Shown: positions 24,668-33,750 of the stretch, piece by piece
Position numbering within the stretch: position 1 is the stretch's first letter
Layout of the letters: each line of letters starts with the position of its first letter
From: Pseudobutyrivibrio sp. 49
GTDB taxonomy: Bacteria > Bacillota > Clostridia > Lachnospirales > Lachnospiraceae
Direction of reading: 5' to 3'
NCBI RefSeq assembly: GCF_900100545.1
Contig: NZ_FNDP01000011.1
Location: 1-64,000 of the forward strand
DNA: 64,000 bases
Notes under the pieces: model-generated
Told to the model about the DNA's origin: nothing
Seen by the model: the letters and a program-made list of their open reading frames with translations, nothing else
Databases searched by the model: none
Position numbers and translations under genes: made by a program

Positions 24668-26179
24668 ATGCAAAATAACGTACTAGATTATTTGGAGGGA
24701 AGTCTGGCCCGTGTTCCAGACAAAATCGCATATGCGGATGATGAGGTCACCCTTTCATTTGCAGATGTAAAAAGAATTATGGATTCGGTGGGAACAGGAT
24801 TATTGAATCGCGGTTGCAAGCGGGAGCCAGTAATTGTTTTCATGAAGAAGAGTCCAAATACTATCGCTACTTTCTTTGGTGTAATCAATGCTGGTTGCTA
24901 CTATGTTCCAATTGATAGCGAGATGCCAGCTACACGTATTAATCTTATTCTTGATAATTGCAAGCCTAGAGTAATTATCTGTGATGATAGCACAGTTGGG
25001 ATTGCTGAGGGCTTTGATTATAAGGCAGATATCGTTCTCTTTTCAGATATCGCAAATACGAATCCTGATGTTGATGCGCTTGCGATGGTACGAAAGAAGG
25101 CTATTGATACTGATCCAATCTATATCGTATTTACGTCAGGTTCTACAGGAGTCCCAAAGGGCGTTTGTGCCTGCCATCGCTCTGTAATTGATTACATCGA
25201 GCAGCTTTCAGAAACACTCGGTTTTAACGAGGATACAGTCTTTGGTAATCAGACACCATTATATTTTGATGCATGCCTAAAGGAACTTTATCCTACGTTG
25301 AAATTTGGTGCTACTACATATCTTATTCCACATTCTTATTTCATGTTTCCAATTAAGCTTGTGGAATACATTAACGAGCACAACATTAACACTGTATGCT
25401 GGGTAGTTTCAGCCCTTACTATGATTAGTGCTTTTGCAACATTCGATACGGTTGTACCTCATACACTTAAGACTATCGCTTTTGGTAGTGAGGTATTTCC
25501 TATAAAGCAGTTCAGACTTTGGAGAGCAGCAGTGCCTGAGGCAAAATTCTTCAATCTCTACGGACCAACAGAAGGCACTGGAATGTGCTGCTATTATCCA
25601 GTTGAGAGAGAGTTTGCTGATGATGAAGTAATCCCAGTTGGATTCCCATTTAAGAATACGGAGATTCTTCTTTTAAAGGAGGACAATACTCTTGCGGCAG
25701 ATGGAGAGCAGGGTGAGATTTGTATCCGTGGTACATCTGTGACACTTGGCTATTACAACAATCCAGAAAAGACAAGCGAGGCCTACGTACAAAATCCGCT
25801 TAATACTGCTTATCCGGAAATCATCTATCGCACAGGAGACATTGGTCATATCAATGAATATGGCGAGCTGATTTTCCATTCACGCAAGGATTTCCAGATT
25901 AAGCATATGGGACATCGCATCGAACTTGGGGAAATCGAAGCCAATGTAAACCTTGTACCAGAGATTAAGCTTTCAGGCTGTATTTACGCTAAGGAACAGG
26001 GCAAAATAGTCCTCTATTATGTGGGGGATATCACGGAGGGCGACCTTATTAAGGCTTTAAAAACAAAGCTTCCACGTTACATGTTACCAAATAAGGTAAA
26101 TCGTCTCGAAGAGATGCCTTTTACAGCTAACGGCAAGATAGACAGAGTAACACTTACAAAAATGTATGAAAATAAATAA
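24668..26179 (+). CDS. Amino-acid adenylating enzyme (DltA-like)
   Basis: A 503-residue stand-alone ANL-superfamily enzyme, the size of DltA (D-alanine:carrier ligase). Core motifs are FTSGSTGVPKG (155-165), YFDACLKELYP (199-209), LYGPTEGT (298-305), YRTGD (387-391) and ANGKIDR with catalytic Lys490. Asp201 would bind the alpha-amino group. The DltA pocket residue Met197 (B. cereus numbering) corresponds by eye to Lys205, and the pocket Cys of DltA is not conserved. A basic residue there would suit an acidic side chain. So it probably loads an amino acid other than D-Ala, perhaps D-Asp/D-Glu, onto the carrier at 26194. Confidence 0.8.
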   Translation: MQNNVLDYLEGSLARVPDKIAYADDEVTLSFADVKRIMDSVGTGLLNRGCKREPVIVFMKKSPNTIATFFGVINAGCYYVPIDSEMPATRINLILDNCKPRVIICDDSTVGIAEGFDYKADIVLFSDIANTNPDVDALAMVRKKAIDTDPIYIVFTSGSTGVPKGVCACHRSVIDYIEQLSETLGFNEDTVFGNQTPLYFDACLKELYPTLKFGATTYLIPHSYFMFPIKLVEYINEHNINTVCWVVSALTMISAFATFDTVVPHTLKTIAFGSEVFPIKQFRLWRAAVPEAKFFNLYGPTEGTGMCCYYPVEREFADDEVIPVGFPFKNTEILLLKEDNTLAADGEQGEICIRGTSVTLGYYNNPEKTSEAYVQNPLNTAYPEIIYRTGDIGHINEYGELIFHSRKDFQIKHMGHRIELGEIEANVNLVPEIKLSGCIYAKEQGKIVLYYVGDITEGDLIKALKTKLPRYMLPNKVNRLEEMPFTANGKIDRVTLTKMYENK

Positions 26180-26193
26180 CGGAGGATTATAAA

Positions 26194-26427
26194 ATGAATG
26201 AATTAATCGAAATCTTAAGCGACTTACATCCAGAGGTAGATTTCACTACCGCAAAGGATCTTGTAACAGGAGGAATCCTTGATTCCTTTGATATTGTGTC
26301 TCTTATTTCAGAGATTAATGAGGCGTTTGATGTTACTATTGGAGCAGCAGAGCTTACTCCAGAGAACTTTGATTCAGCTGAGACAATTTACGCATTAATC
26401 AAAGCTAAATTAGATGATGAGGATTAA
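26194..26427 (+). CDS. Acyl/aminoacyl carrier protein (DltC-like)
   Basis: A 77-residue carrier protein. GGILDSFDIVSLI contains Ser31, the phosphopantetheine attachment site, and its form LDSFD is DltC/ACP-like. Helices and length match DltC (about 78). CGGAGG lies before the ATG. It sits between the adenylating enzyme and the MBOAT gene (3 nt), the same order as dltA-dltC-dltB-type systems with genes rearranged. Confidence 0.88.
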   Translation: MNELIEILSDLHPEVDFTTAKDLVTGGILDSFDIVSLISEINEAFDVTIGAAELTPENFDSAETIYALIKAKLDDED

Positions 26428-26430
26428 TAA

Positions 26431-28023
26431 ATGTTATTTACAAGCTACGAATTCCTTGGATTTCTGTTAGTAGTATTTATAATGTATTATTTGTTGCCAG
26501 GAAGGGCCCAGTGGTCCTTCCTGCTTCTTGCAAGTTATGCATTTTATTTCATGGCAGATCCAAGATATTTGATTTTTATTGTAATCACTACTGTCAGTAC
26601 ATATCTTGCAGCTAAAAACATTTCCGATAAGAAGCAAGCCTTTGATGTTTGGTTCAAGGAACACAAAAATGAAATGGAAAAGGAAGAGCGCAAAGCAGTA
26701 AAAGCTAAGGAGCATGCTGCTGAGAAGAAGATTTTCCTGTGCTGCCTTCTTTTTAATCTTGGTATTTTGGCAGTTACCAAATATACTAACTTCACCATTG
26801 CAAATATCAATTCTATTATTTCTGCTTTTGGTAGTCCTAGTGGGATTTCTTTTGTAGATTTGATTATCCCTATGGGTATTTCATTCTACACCTTCCAGTC
26901 TATGGGTTACCTTATTGATGTTTATAATGGTAAGTTTGAGGCTCAGAAGAACCCATTTAAGTTTGCGTTGTTTGTATCATTCTTCCCTCAGCTTGTTCAG
27001 GGACCTATCAGCAGATATGCAGATTTAAGCCAGACACTTTTTGAGGAGCACAGATTCGACTGGAAGACAGTATCTTTTGGCTTAGAGCGTATCATGTGGG
27101 GCTTCTTCAAGAAGCTTGTTATTGCAGACAGGATTCTTGTGGCAGTACAGGCAATTATCGCATCACCTGATACCTATAATGGCTTTTATGCTTTTGCAGG
27201 TGCCATGTTCTATGCCCTTGAGCTTTACGCAGATTTCACCGGTGGTATTGATATTACAATCGGCGTGGCTGAGACAATGGGAATAAAGGTTACTGAAAAC
27301 TTCAGACGACCATACTTCTCAAAGAACATTAAGGAATACTGGAACAGATGGCATATCACCATGGGTACCTGGTTTACTGATTACATTTTCTATCCAATCA
27401 GTGCCAGCCAGTTTATGATGAAGCTTTCAAAGAAGTCACGTGCTCGTCTTGGAAACAATCTAGGTAAGAGAGTACCAGTTTATCTTTCAAGCTTTATTGT
27501 ATGGTTTACAACAGGTATCTGGCATGGTGCCAGCTGGAATTTTATCGTATGGGGACTTGGCAACTTCGTAGTTATCATGATTTCTCAGGAACTGGAACCA
27601 TTCTATAGATGGTTCCACAGCAAGGTAAATGTAGACGGAACCTTCGGATGGAAATTATTCCAGGTTATCCGTACCGTACTTATTATGTCTTCACTTCGTA
27701 TGTTCGACTGCTATAGGGATGTACCACTTACCTTTAAGATGTTTGGAAGCATCTTCACAAAATCGAGCCTGTCACAGCTTAATGCCGATGCATTTATTGG
27801 AATGGGTCTTGATGCATACGATTATGCTGTTGTGTTTATTGGCATGCTTGTACTTGTGACTGTCAGCCTTATACAGCGCAGTGGAAGTGTTCGAGAGAAG
27901 ATAGCAGCTAAGGCTGAGCCAGTTCGCTTTATAGCCTGGTATGGTTTATTTATGGCTACATTAATCTTCGGAGCATACGGAATCGGATACTCCGCAAGTC
28001 AGTTTATATATAATCAATTTTAA
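26431..28023 (+). CDS. MBOAT acyltransferase (DltB/AlgI-like), first copy
   Basis: A 530-residue multi-pass membrane protein of the MBOAT family. Hallmarks are PQLVQGPISRY (about 190-200), FWNRWHIT-like KEYWNRWHITMGTWF (about 305-320) and the conserved His in FTTGIWHGASWNF (about 362). Such proteins move acyl or aminoacyl groups from a carrier across the membrane to surface polymers. It is longer than DltB (about 400) and carries a charged insert (residues 70-100, EKEERKAVKAKEH). It lies between carrier and SGNH genes, as in dlt and alginate-acetylation loci. Confidence 0.9.
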   Translation: MLFTSYEFLGFLLVVFIMYYLLPGRAQWSFLLLASYAFYFMADPRYLIFIVITTVSTYLAAKNISDKKQAFDVWFKEHKNEMEKEERKAVKAKEHAAEKKIFLCCLLFNLGILAVTKYTNFTIANINSIISAFGSPSGISFVDLIIPMGISFYTFQSMGYLIDVYNGKFEAQKNPFKFALFVSFFPQLVQGPISRYADLSQTLFEEHRFDWKTVSFGLERIMWGFFKKLVIADRILVAVQAIIASPDTYNGFYAFAGAMFYALELYADFTGGIDITIGVAETMGIKVTENFRRPYFSKNIKEYWNRWHITMGTWFTDYIFYPISASQFMMKLSKKSRARLGNNLGKRVPVYLSSFIVWFTTGIWHGASWNFIVWGLGNFVVIMISQELEPFYRWFHSKVNVDGTFGWKLFQVIRTVLIMSSLRMFDCYRDVPLTFKMFGSIFTKSSLSQLNADAFIGMGLDAYDYAVVFIGMLVLVTVSLIQRSGSVREKIAAKAEPVRFIAWYGLFMATLIFGAYGIGYSASQFIYNQF

Positions 28024-28034
28024 GGTGTATTAAT

Positions 28035-29093
28035 ATGAAAAAGCTTTTAGCTATTATTTTAACTTTATTCATAGCTGTTGCAGGCCTAGCTTTCACCAAC
28101 AAACTGTTAGAACCAAAATACATGTCTGGTGTTTTGGAAGGTGCGATGATAGAAGAGTACTATGATGATCCTACAGATCACAACGTAGTATTCATCGGTG
28201 ACTGTGAGCTTTATGAAAATGTTTCACCAGTTTATCTCTGGGAGAACTTTGGAATTAATTCGTATATACGTGGCAGTGCCCAGCAGCTAATATGGCAGTC
28301 GTACTATCTTGCTGAGGAGACTATCAAGACTGAGCATCCAGATATCATCGTATTCAATGTTTTATCTATGAAGTACAACAAGCCACAGAAGGAAGCTTAC
28401 AATCGTATGACAATCGATGGTATGAAGTGGTCTTCAAGCAAGGTTGGTTCGATTAATGCTTCGATGACAGAGGAAGAGCACTTCATAGATTATGTTTTTC
28501 CATTACTTAGATATCACAGACGTTGGAGTGATTTGAGTTCTGAAGACCTTACTTATTTGGGACACAGGGATAAGGTTACTTTCAATGGATATTACATGCG
28601 TGTAGATGTAAAGCCAGCAGAGAATGTTCCAGAAGGAAAGCCGCTTGCGGATTATCAGTTTGGTGATAACGCATATGCGTATTTAGACAAGCTCACAAAG
28701 CTTTGTAAGGATAATGACGTGCAGCTTATTTTAGTTAAGGCACCAACTCTTTATCCATACTGGTACGACCAGTGGGAAGAGCAGATTGTGGATTATGCTG
28801 CCGCCAATGATTTACCTTATATCAATTTCCTTGATTTACAAGATGAGATGGGAATTGACTGGAGTAAGGATACTTATGATGGTGGTCTTCATCTTAACCT
28901 TGCAGGTGCAGAGAAAATGTCTCAGTATTTAGGAAAGGTGTTGTCAGAGGAATTTAAGGTTCCTGACAGAAGAGGAGAGGCAGAGCTTGATTCATACTGG
29001 AAGCAGGTATCTGAACGATATAACGCTGAAATAGAGCGTCAGAATACTAATTTGAAGTTATACGGAACAGTTCACGAGCCAGAGGAGAATTAA
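28035..29093 (+). CDS. SGNH-like (DltD-position) protein with Cys in the nucleophile motif
   Basis: A 352-residue protein with an N-terminal signal anchor (residues 1-22) and an extracellular SGNH/GDSL-type domain. Block I reads FIGDCELYE, with Cys57 where Ser normally sits. Block [12 protein letters not shown] supplies the Asp/His pair. It occupies the DltD position after MBOAT and would complete transfer to the acceptor polymer. The Ser-to-Cys change may be a true Cys nucleophile or a loss of hydrolase activity. The dtd gene follows 2 nt after the stop. Confidence 0.75.
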   Translation: MKKLLAIILTLFIAVAGLAFTNKLLEPKYMSGVLEGAMIEEYYDDPTDHNVVFIGDCELYENVSPVYLWENFGINSYIRGSAQQLIWQSYYLAEETIKTEHPDIIVFNVLSMKYNKPQKEAYNRMTIDGMKWSSSKVGSINASMTEEEHFIDYVFPLLRYHRRWSDLSSEDLTYLGHRDKVTFNGYYMRVDVKPAENVPEGKPLADYQFGDNAYAYLDKLTKLCKDNDVQLILVKAPTLYPYWYDQWEEQIVDYAAANDLPYINFLDLQDEMGIDWSKDTYDGGLHLNLAGAEKMSQYLGKVLSEEFKVPDRRGEAELDSYWKQVSERYNAEIERQNTNLKLYGTVHEPEEN

Positions 29094-29095
29094 TA

Positions 29096-29545
29096 ATGAA
29101 GTTTGTAATTCAGCGTGTAAATGAAGCATCTGTTGCAGTAGATGGAAACACTATTGGTGCTATAAAGAAGGGCTTTCTTGTCCTTATAGGAGTATCAGAT
29201 TCAGATACAAAAGAAATAGCTGACAAGATGGTAAAGAAGCTTTTAGGACTTCGTATTTTCGATGATGAGAATGATAAAATCAATCTTTCACTTACAGATG
29301 TAGGTGGTGAGCTACTTCTTATATCACAGTTTACCCTTTATGCTAACTGCAAGAAGGGATATCGTCCATCCTTTACAGATGCAGGAGCACCAGATTTCGC
29401 CAATGAAATGTACGAGTACATTATCAGCCAGTGTAGAGCTGCTAGCTACCATGTAGAGACAGGAGAGTTTGGAGCAGATATGAAGGTGTCCCTCTTAAAC
29501 GATGGTCCATTTACAATTGTATTAGACTCAGCAGAGATATGCTAA
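29096..29545 (+). CDS. dtd: D-aminoacyl-tRNA deacylase
   Basis: A 149-residue DTD enzyme, which removes D-amino acids mischarged on tRNA. It starts [13 protein letters not shown], has the chirality-checking SQFTLYA motif (about 78-84), and the [10 protein letters not shown]-terminal Gly-Pro motif, all intact. Length is normal. It is the last gene of the operon that begins with a racemase. That placement makes sense if the operon raises D-amino-acid levels in the cytoplasm. Confidence 0.95.
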   Translation: MKFVIQRVNEASVAVDGNTIGAIKKGFLVLIGVSDSDTKEIADKMVKKLLGLRIFDDENDKINLSLTDVGGELLLISQFTLYANCKKGYRPSFTDAGAPDFANEMYEYIISQCRAASYHVETGEFGADMKVSLLNDGPFTIVLDSAEIC

Positions 29546-29552
29546 GGCGAAA

Positions 29553-29583
29553 AAAAGCTACCCGTGATGATGGGTAGCTTTTG
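29553..29583. terminator. Bidirectional terminator after dtd
   Basis: AAAGCTACCC and GGGTAGCTTT flank an 8-nt loop, with T runs on both sides (A run on the left). It serves the dtd operon and the convergent small gene at 29586-29732. Confidence 0.85.
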
Positions 29584-29585
29584 CT

Positions 29586-29732
29586 TTAATGTATTGATAC
29601 CAAAATATTGGCAATTGATTTAAATACACTTGGCTTCTTGGTAACCATTTTAACCAAGGCCTCTTCATAGTGTCCCTCTTTGTAGGCTCTTACAAGTTTC
29701 GATTCTCTTCTTTTAATGTTTTCCTCCTTCAT
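29586..29732 (-). CDS. Small hypothetical protein (48 aa)
   Basis: A strong GAGGAGG 8 nt before the ATG opens 48 residues, basic and helical (KEENIKRRESKLVRAYKEG, HYEEALVKMV). No membrane segment, and no family recognised. It ends at the bidirectional terminator shared with dtd. The RBS quality and the clean terminator argue that it is real. Confidence 0.6.
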   Translation of the reverse strand: MKEENIKRRESKLVRAYKEGHYEEALVKMVTKKPSVFKSIANILVSIH

Positions 29733-29870
29733 AGCATTTACCTCCTCAACATTAGACTATGAAAATAAGTAGAAAACATTAATCTCCCCAAAAATAAACA
29801 AGTAATGTATTAGGTGTGTAATAAGACTATACATCAAAACTCGTGTATTAATTGTGAAGTAAGTGGGATA

Positions 29871-29990
29871 TCACTGTGATTTTTTAGTGTTCTCAGATTT
29901 TTCTTCTGTGGAAGCCTCTTCTTGTTCTACCATATACTCTAATAGAGCATTAAATGCGCAAACTTCATTTCCACAACATGGACATTTCAT
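29871..29990 (-). CDS. Small zinc-ribbon-like protein (39 aa)
   Basis: GAGGAGG lies 7 nt before an ATG giving 39 residues. The start MKCPCCGNEVCAF has a CPxCGxxxC knuckle suited to metal binding, followed by an acidic tail (EQEEASTEEKSE). An upstream in-frame ATG is ignored because it lacks an RBS. No known family. Confidence 0.6.
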   Translation of the reverse strand: MKCPCCGNEVCAFNALLEYMVEQEEASTEEKSENTKKSQ

Positions 29991-30096
29991 ATGTATGCCT
30001 CCTCTTATCATGGCAGTATTAGAAACAAAATACTGAATCACATGAGGATTATACCACAAGAATATAAATAATTGTAAACATCAATGAATGTTTTTT

Positions 30097-30110
30097 ATGC
30101 GGAAGGCGGG
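30097..30110 (-). repeat. Partial duplicate of the tRNA-Leu 3' end
   Basis: ATGCGGAAGGCGGG here repeats 30175-30188, the 3' acceptor/T-arm end of tRNA-Leu, 78 bp away. It looks like a trace of integration/excision at the tRNA end or of a lost tandem tRNA copy. Confidence 0.5.
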
Positions 30111-30130
30111 TCCAAGGAACTCATCGGCAC

Positions 30131-30165
30131 ATAAAAAAATAACCAGAGCTTTATGCTCTGGTTAT
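30131..30165 (-). terminator. Terminator of the minus-strand tRNA-Leu
   Basis: ATAACCAGAGC (30139-30149) and GCTCTGGTTAT (30155-30165) pair over 11 bp. On the minus strand they are followed by TTTTTTTAT. Confidence 0.8.
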
Positions 30166-30175
30166 CTTTTTATCA

Positions 30176-30260
30176 TGCGGAAGGCGGGACTTGAACCCGC
30201 ACGCTCGCAATGAGCACAAGATCCTTAGTCTTGCTCGTCTGCCAGTTCCGACACTTCCGC
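30176..30260 (-). tRNA. tRNA-Leu(AAG)
   Basis: An 85-nt class II tRNA: acceptor GCGGAAG/CTTCCGC, anticodon stem CAAGA/TCTTG with loop CTAAGGA (anticodon AAG), long variable arm with GCTC/GAGC, T arm GCGGG-TTCAAGT-CCCGC, discriminator A. CCA is not encoded. It is identical in sequence to the plus-strand gene at 34754-34838. Confidence 0.93.
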
Positions 30261-30280
30261 TTGTCTTAGCGACAAGAAGT

Positions 30281-30309
30281 ATAATATCAAAGAGCTAGCA
30301 GATAGTCAA
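30281..30309 (-). promoter_or_regulatory. Promoter of the minus-strand tRNA-Leu
   Basis: Reading on the minus strand: TTGACT (30309-30304), 17-nt spacer, TATTAT (30286-30281), 21 nt before the tRNA 5' end. Confidence 0.75.
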
Positions 30310-30429
30310 CACTTAATTCACATTTTTTTTATAAAATTTTTTTACAGGTTTTATTTACAATTTTTTTTTATGTGATATGATATATGAAAAATTGAGATAA
30401 ATTTAATTGCGTAAAATCGAGGGATAGAT

Positions 30430-32241
30430 ATGATTTTTTCGATATTAGTTATTCTGATTACATTAGTATATTTGGTTATTTTAGAGCTTTCTAAAAATTT
30501 ATTGGCCGGATGGGTGGTAGGTGTTCTTGCTGCCATTATCATGCTTTTGGAAAGACACATGTTGAAGAAGCAGAATATTGTTTCTAGAAAAGCTAAAACT
30601 ATTTCATGGGTAGCTTTTATACTGGTTCTTTTTGTAAATCTAATATTTACAAAACCTCCAATTAAGAATGTTCCAGCTGTTGATGTAAAGAATCCACAGA
30701 TTACTGAAGTGGTTCAGGTAAAGCAGGGATATCTTAGAGGAGTTTATAATGAGGATAAGTCAGTAAGAGTTTATGCTGGTATTCCGTATGCGAAAGCGCC
30801 AGTTGGTGATTTACGCTTTAGAGAGCCTCAGGAACCAGAGAAATGGGATAGAGTAAGAGAATGCGATGAATTTGGCCCTATGGCTATGCAGACTCGTTCC
30901 AATCCGTTCGTAGACAGTCTGTCGCATATACTTGGCTGGCATGATTATCAGGTTAAGTTTGGGGATGAATATCTGGAGGCCATGAGTGAGGATTGCCTTT
31001 ATTTAAATGTATGGGCACCTGAAACAGAGGATAAGGAACTGAAGCCGGTTATTTTCTATATTCATGGTGGAAGTCTTACAACAGGTCAGTCTTCCTATTC
31101 CGAGTATAGAGGTGAAGATTTGGCGAAGCAGGGTGTAGTATTTGTAAACTTTGCATATCGCCTTGGCACACTTGGCTATTATACTGCTGATGACTTAAAG
31201 GAAGAATCACCTAATGGTACTACAGGCAATTATGGTTTATTGGATCAGATTGCAGCTTTAAAGTGGGTTTATGAGAATATTGAGCAGTTCGGTGGTGACC
31301 CAAATCAGATTACAATAGCTGGTGAATCTGCAGGATCATCCAGTGTAAATGCGTTGTGTGTATCACCACTTACAGAAGGATTATTCAGATATGCTATAGC
31401 AGAATCTAGTGGAATAACTGCAATCGAGCCTTTCCATACCTTCCGTTCTTATGATATAGCATTGGAGGAAGGTAAAAAGGTTCGCGATGCGTTCGGAGTA
31501 TCCTCATCAGCTGAATTAAGAGACATTTCTCCATGGGAGCTTATCAAAAACGACAGTAATCAGTCAGCAATGACAATCGATGGATATGCTATTGTTGAAC
31601 AGCCATATCTTACATATGAAAAAGGTAATAATCACGAGAAGGCTTTGCTTAATGGTTTCAACGTAAAGGAAGCTGATGCCTTCTTATTGACAACAAAAGC
31701 AACAGCTGATAATTATGTTGAACTTTTGGCTGAAGATTTAGGGGAACAGGCAGAGGAGATGGCTAAGGTAGTTCCAGCAGACAGTCCACAGCGTGACCAG
31801 CATTTTATTGTGGATGCTATGGGAGATGCTAAAGGGGCACTTAATAAGTCGTACTCTGCTATATGGTTTAGCTATTCACATTATCTTTGGAATAATTACT
31901 TGATTGAACAGGGCGTTCCAACCTACGAATACTATTTCACCAAGACAAATAACGTTCTTTCAAATTATCATGCTGGAGAGTTGCCATATGCTTATGGAAA
32001 TCTTTGGAGACATCCTGGGCTCTATGATGAGGAGGACTATAAGCTTTCTGAGGTTATGCAGAAATATTGGGTGAATTTTGCCAAGACCGGGAATCCTAAC
32101 GGAGAGGGACTTCCAAAATGGGAGATGCGTTCACCTACACAGGATAAGCTGATTCAGCTCGATACTGAAATAAAAATGGTAGATGACCCAAACATGGAAA
32201 TTTATAAAGTGATTGATAAATATCAAAAAACATTAAAATAA
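30430..32241 (+). CDS. Membrane-anchored type B carboxylesterase
   Basis: A 603-residue protein with two to three N-terminal membrane helices (residues 1-75) and a type B carboxylesterase/lipase domain. Family motifs are YAGIPYAKAPVGDLRF (about 116-131), EDCLYLNVW (about 183) and the nucleophile GESAGSSSV (about 298). A later Glu lies near NVKEADAF, and His in NYHAGELPYAYG (about 517). The catalytic domain probably faces outside. It lies between two acyl-transfer gene pairs and may remove ester groups from surface material; that role is inferred from position only. Confidence 0.88.
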   Translation: MIFSILVILITLVYLVILELSKNLLAGWVVGVLAAIIMLLERHMLKKQNIVSRKAKTISWVAFILVLFVNLIFTKPPIKNVPAVDVKNPQITEVVQVKQGYLRGVYNEDKSVRVYAGIPYAKAPVGDLRFREPQEPEKWDRVRECDEFGPMAMQTRSNPFVDSLSHILGWHDYQVKFGDEYLEAMSEDCLYLNVWAPETEDKELKPVIFYIHGGSLTTGQSSYSEYRGEDLAKQGVVFVNFAYRLGTLGYYTADDLKEESPNGTTGNYGLLDQIAALKWVYENIEQFGGDPNQITIAGESAGSSSVNALCVSPLTEGLFRYAIAESSGITAIEPFHTFRSYDIALEEGKKVRDAFGVSSSAELRDISPWELIKNDSNQSAMTIDGYAIVEQPYLTYEKGNNHEKALLNGFNVKEADAFLLTTKATADNYVELLAEDLGEQAEEMAKVVPADSPQRDQHFIVDAMGDAKGALNKSYSAIWFSYSHYLWNNYLIEQGVPTYEYYFTKTNNVLSNYHAGELPYAYGNLWRHPGLYDEEDYKLSEVMQKYWVNFAKTGNPNGEGLPKWEMRSPTQDKLIQLDTEIKMVDDPNMEIYKVIDKYQKTLK

Positions 32242-32245
32242 TTGT

Positions 32246-32283
32246 TAAGGCAACCTCAAAGCGGGGTTGCCTGTTTTATTTTT
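32246..32283 (+). terminator. Terminator after carboxylesterase gene
   Basis: AAGGCAACC and GGTTGCCT pair across a 7-nt loop, followed by GTTTTATTTTTT. Confidence 0.8.
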
Positions 32284-32365
32284 TCGTAACAAAAAGGTAA
32301 TTTTAATTTTATGGAATAGCGTATATTCTTAGGGTATACTATAAATATGAGTAGGGAGAGATAGT

Positions 32366-33739
32366 ATGACCTTTTCGGATTTGAATTTCATTTTTAGAGC
32401 AGTGCCTCTATTTTTATTAATATATTATGTTTTTCCAGCCAAGGTTAGACCTTGGCTTCTTATAGTTGCAAGTATTGCCTTCTATGTGGTAAATGACTGG
32501 AAGTTTGTCGCTCTTCTTGTGGGGGCTACAATTATCAATTTCGGCTTTGCAAAGTTGGTTTCTAAAAAGAAAAAAGCTGCGCTTGTTTGCATTATCATTT
32601 TTAATGCTGGTTTATTATCCTTCTTTAAGGTGGCGGGAAGGTTGAAGCTTGGAATCGCATTTCCGTTAGGGCTTAGCTTCTATATTTTCAAGATGATTTC
32701 CTATCAGGTGGATTTGTACAGAGAGCAGATTAAGACAGTCAGCTTTAGGGATATGTCCGCTTATTTCACTATGTTCCCACAGATTTTATCAGGACCTATC
32801 AGCAGATATTCATATGTGGAGGATAACAGTTTTTGGGCTGTTGTGCAAAAAGAAGAACGTCCATCTAGGGGCCAGCGTTTGCTGACTGTACTGGCATCAG
32901 TAGAAGATGGATTAAAGTATTTCGTCATCGGTCTTTTTATGAAGGTTATGATAGCGGATCATTTGGCAGTTCTTTGGTCAGATATCAAGACTATTGGATA
33001 CGAGAGTATATCTACACCACTTGCATGGCTTGGTGCTTATGCTTACTCCATGAATCTTTATTTTGATTTTTGGGGATATTCCCTTATGGCTGCTGGTATA
33101 GGTGTCATGTTGGGATTTCCTTTTATTGAGAACTTTATCCAGCCATATGCTGCTAATTCGGTTTCAGATTTTTACAGACGCTGGCATGCTACGTTGGGAA
33201 GCTGGTTCAGAGATTATATTTATATCCCTCTTGGCGGAAGTAAGAAGGGCAATGGCCGTACCATTTTTAATTTGCTGGTGGTATGGTTGATAACAGGTCT
33301 GTGGCACGGCATGACTACAAACTTTGTTTTGTGGGCAATGGTTCTTTTCGTGATTATACTTGTGGAAAAGTTCATTCTTTCAAAGTGGAATATTGCCTTC
33401 AAGATTATTGGTCACATAAATGTCTGGGTGGTCATTCCATGTACATGGGTAATCTTTGCTATTCATTCAGTAAGAAGACTATGTACATATGGTCTTCGCT
33501 TATTCCCCGTTATAAATAATGGAATTGCAGTAAATAAGAACGATATCCTTTATTTATTACCATCTTACTGGCCATACTTATTGATGGGATTAGTTTTAGT
33601 TATTCCTTTTGTGCAGACATTTTATAGAAAGCACAAGGAAAATATATTAGTTACTTTGGTTTTATTTGTGATGTTTTGGATTTCAATTATTAGTCTTGCA
33701 AATTCAGCTGGTAATCCATTTATGTATCTGAGATTCTAG
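32366..33739 (+). CDS. MBOAT acyltransferase, second copy
   Basis: A 457-residue MBOAT-family membrane protein of AlgI/PatA type. It shows PQILSGPISRY (about 137-147), DFYRRWHATLGSWFRDYIYIPLGG (in part, about 268-290) and the conserved His in ITGLWHGMTTNF (about 315). It is clearly different from the MBOAT at 26431 (shorter, no charged insert). The SGNH gene begins 11 nt after its stop, an MBOAT-SGNH pair typical of O-acetylation of surface polysaccharides. GGGAGAG precedes the ATG. Confidence 0.9.
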   Translation: MTFSDLNFIFRAVPLFLLIYYVFPAKVRPWLLIVASIAFYVVNDWKFVALLVGATIINFGFAKLVSKKKKAALVCIIIFNAGLLSFFKVAGRLKLGIAFPLGLSFYIFKMISYQVDLYREQIKTVSFRDMSAYFTMFPQILSGPISRYSYVEDNSFWAVVQKEERPSRGQRLLTVLASVEDGLKYFVIGLFMKVMIADHLAVLWSDIKTIGYESISTPLAWLGAYAYSMNLYFDFWGYSLMAAGIGVMLGFPFIENFIQPYAANSVSDFYRRWHATLGSWFRDYIYIPLGGSKKGNGRTIFNLLVVWLITGLWHGMTTNFVLWAMVLFVIILVEKFILSKWNIAFKIIGHINVWVVIPCTWVIFAIHSVRRLCTYGLRLFPVINNGIAVNKNDILYLLPSYWPYLLMGLVLVIPFVQTFYRKHKENILVTLVLFVMFWISIISLANSAGNPFMYLRF

Positions 33740-33750
33740 AGGATTTGGTT

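Noticed and set aside
24668-26179. Calling the adenylating enzyme dltA
   Set aside because: Motifs and size fit, but pocket residues differ from DltA and the operon carries its own racemase, so a D-Ala substrate is not supported.
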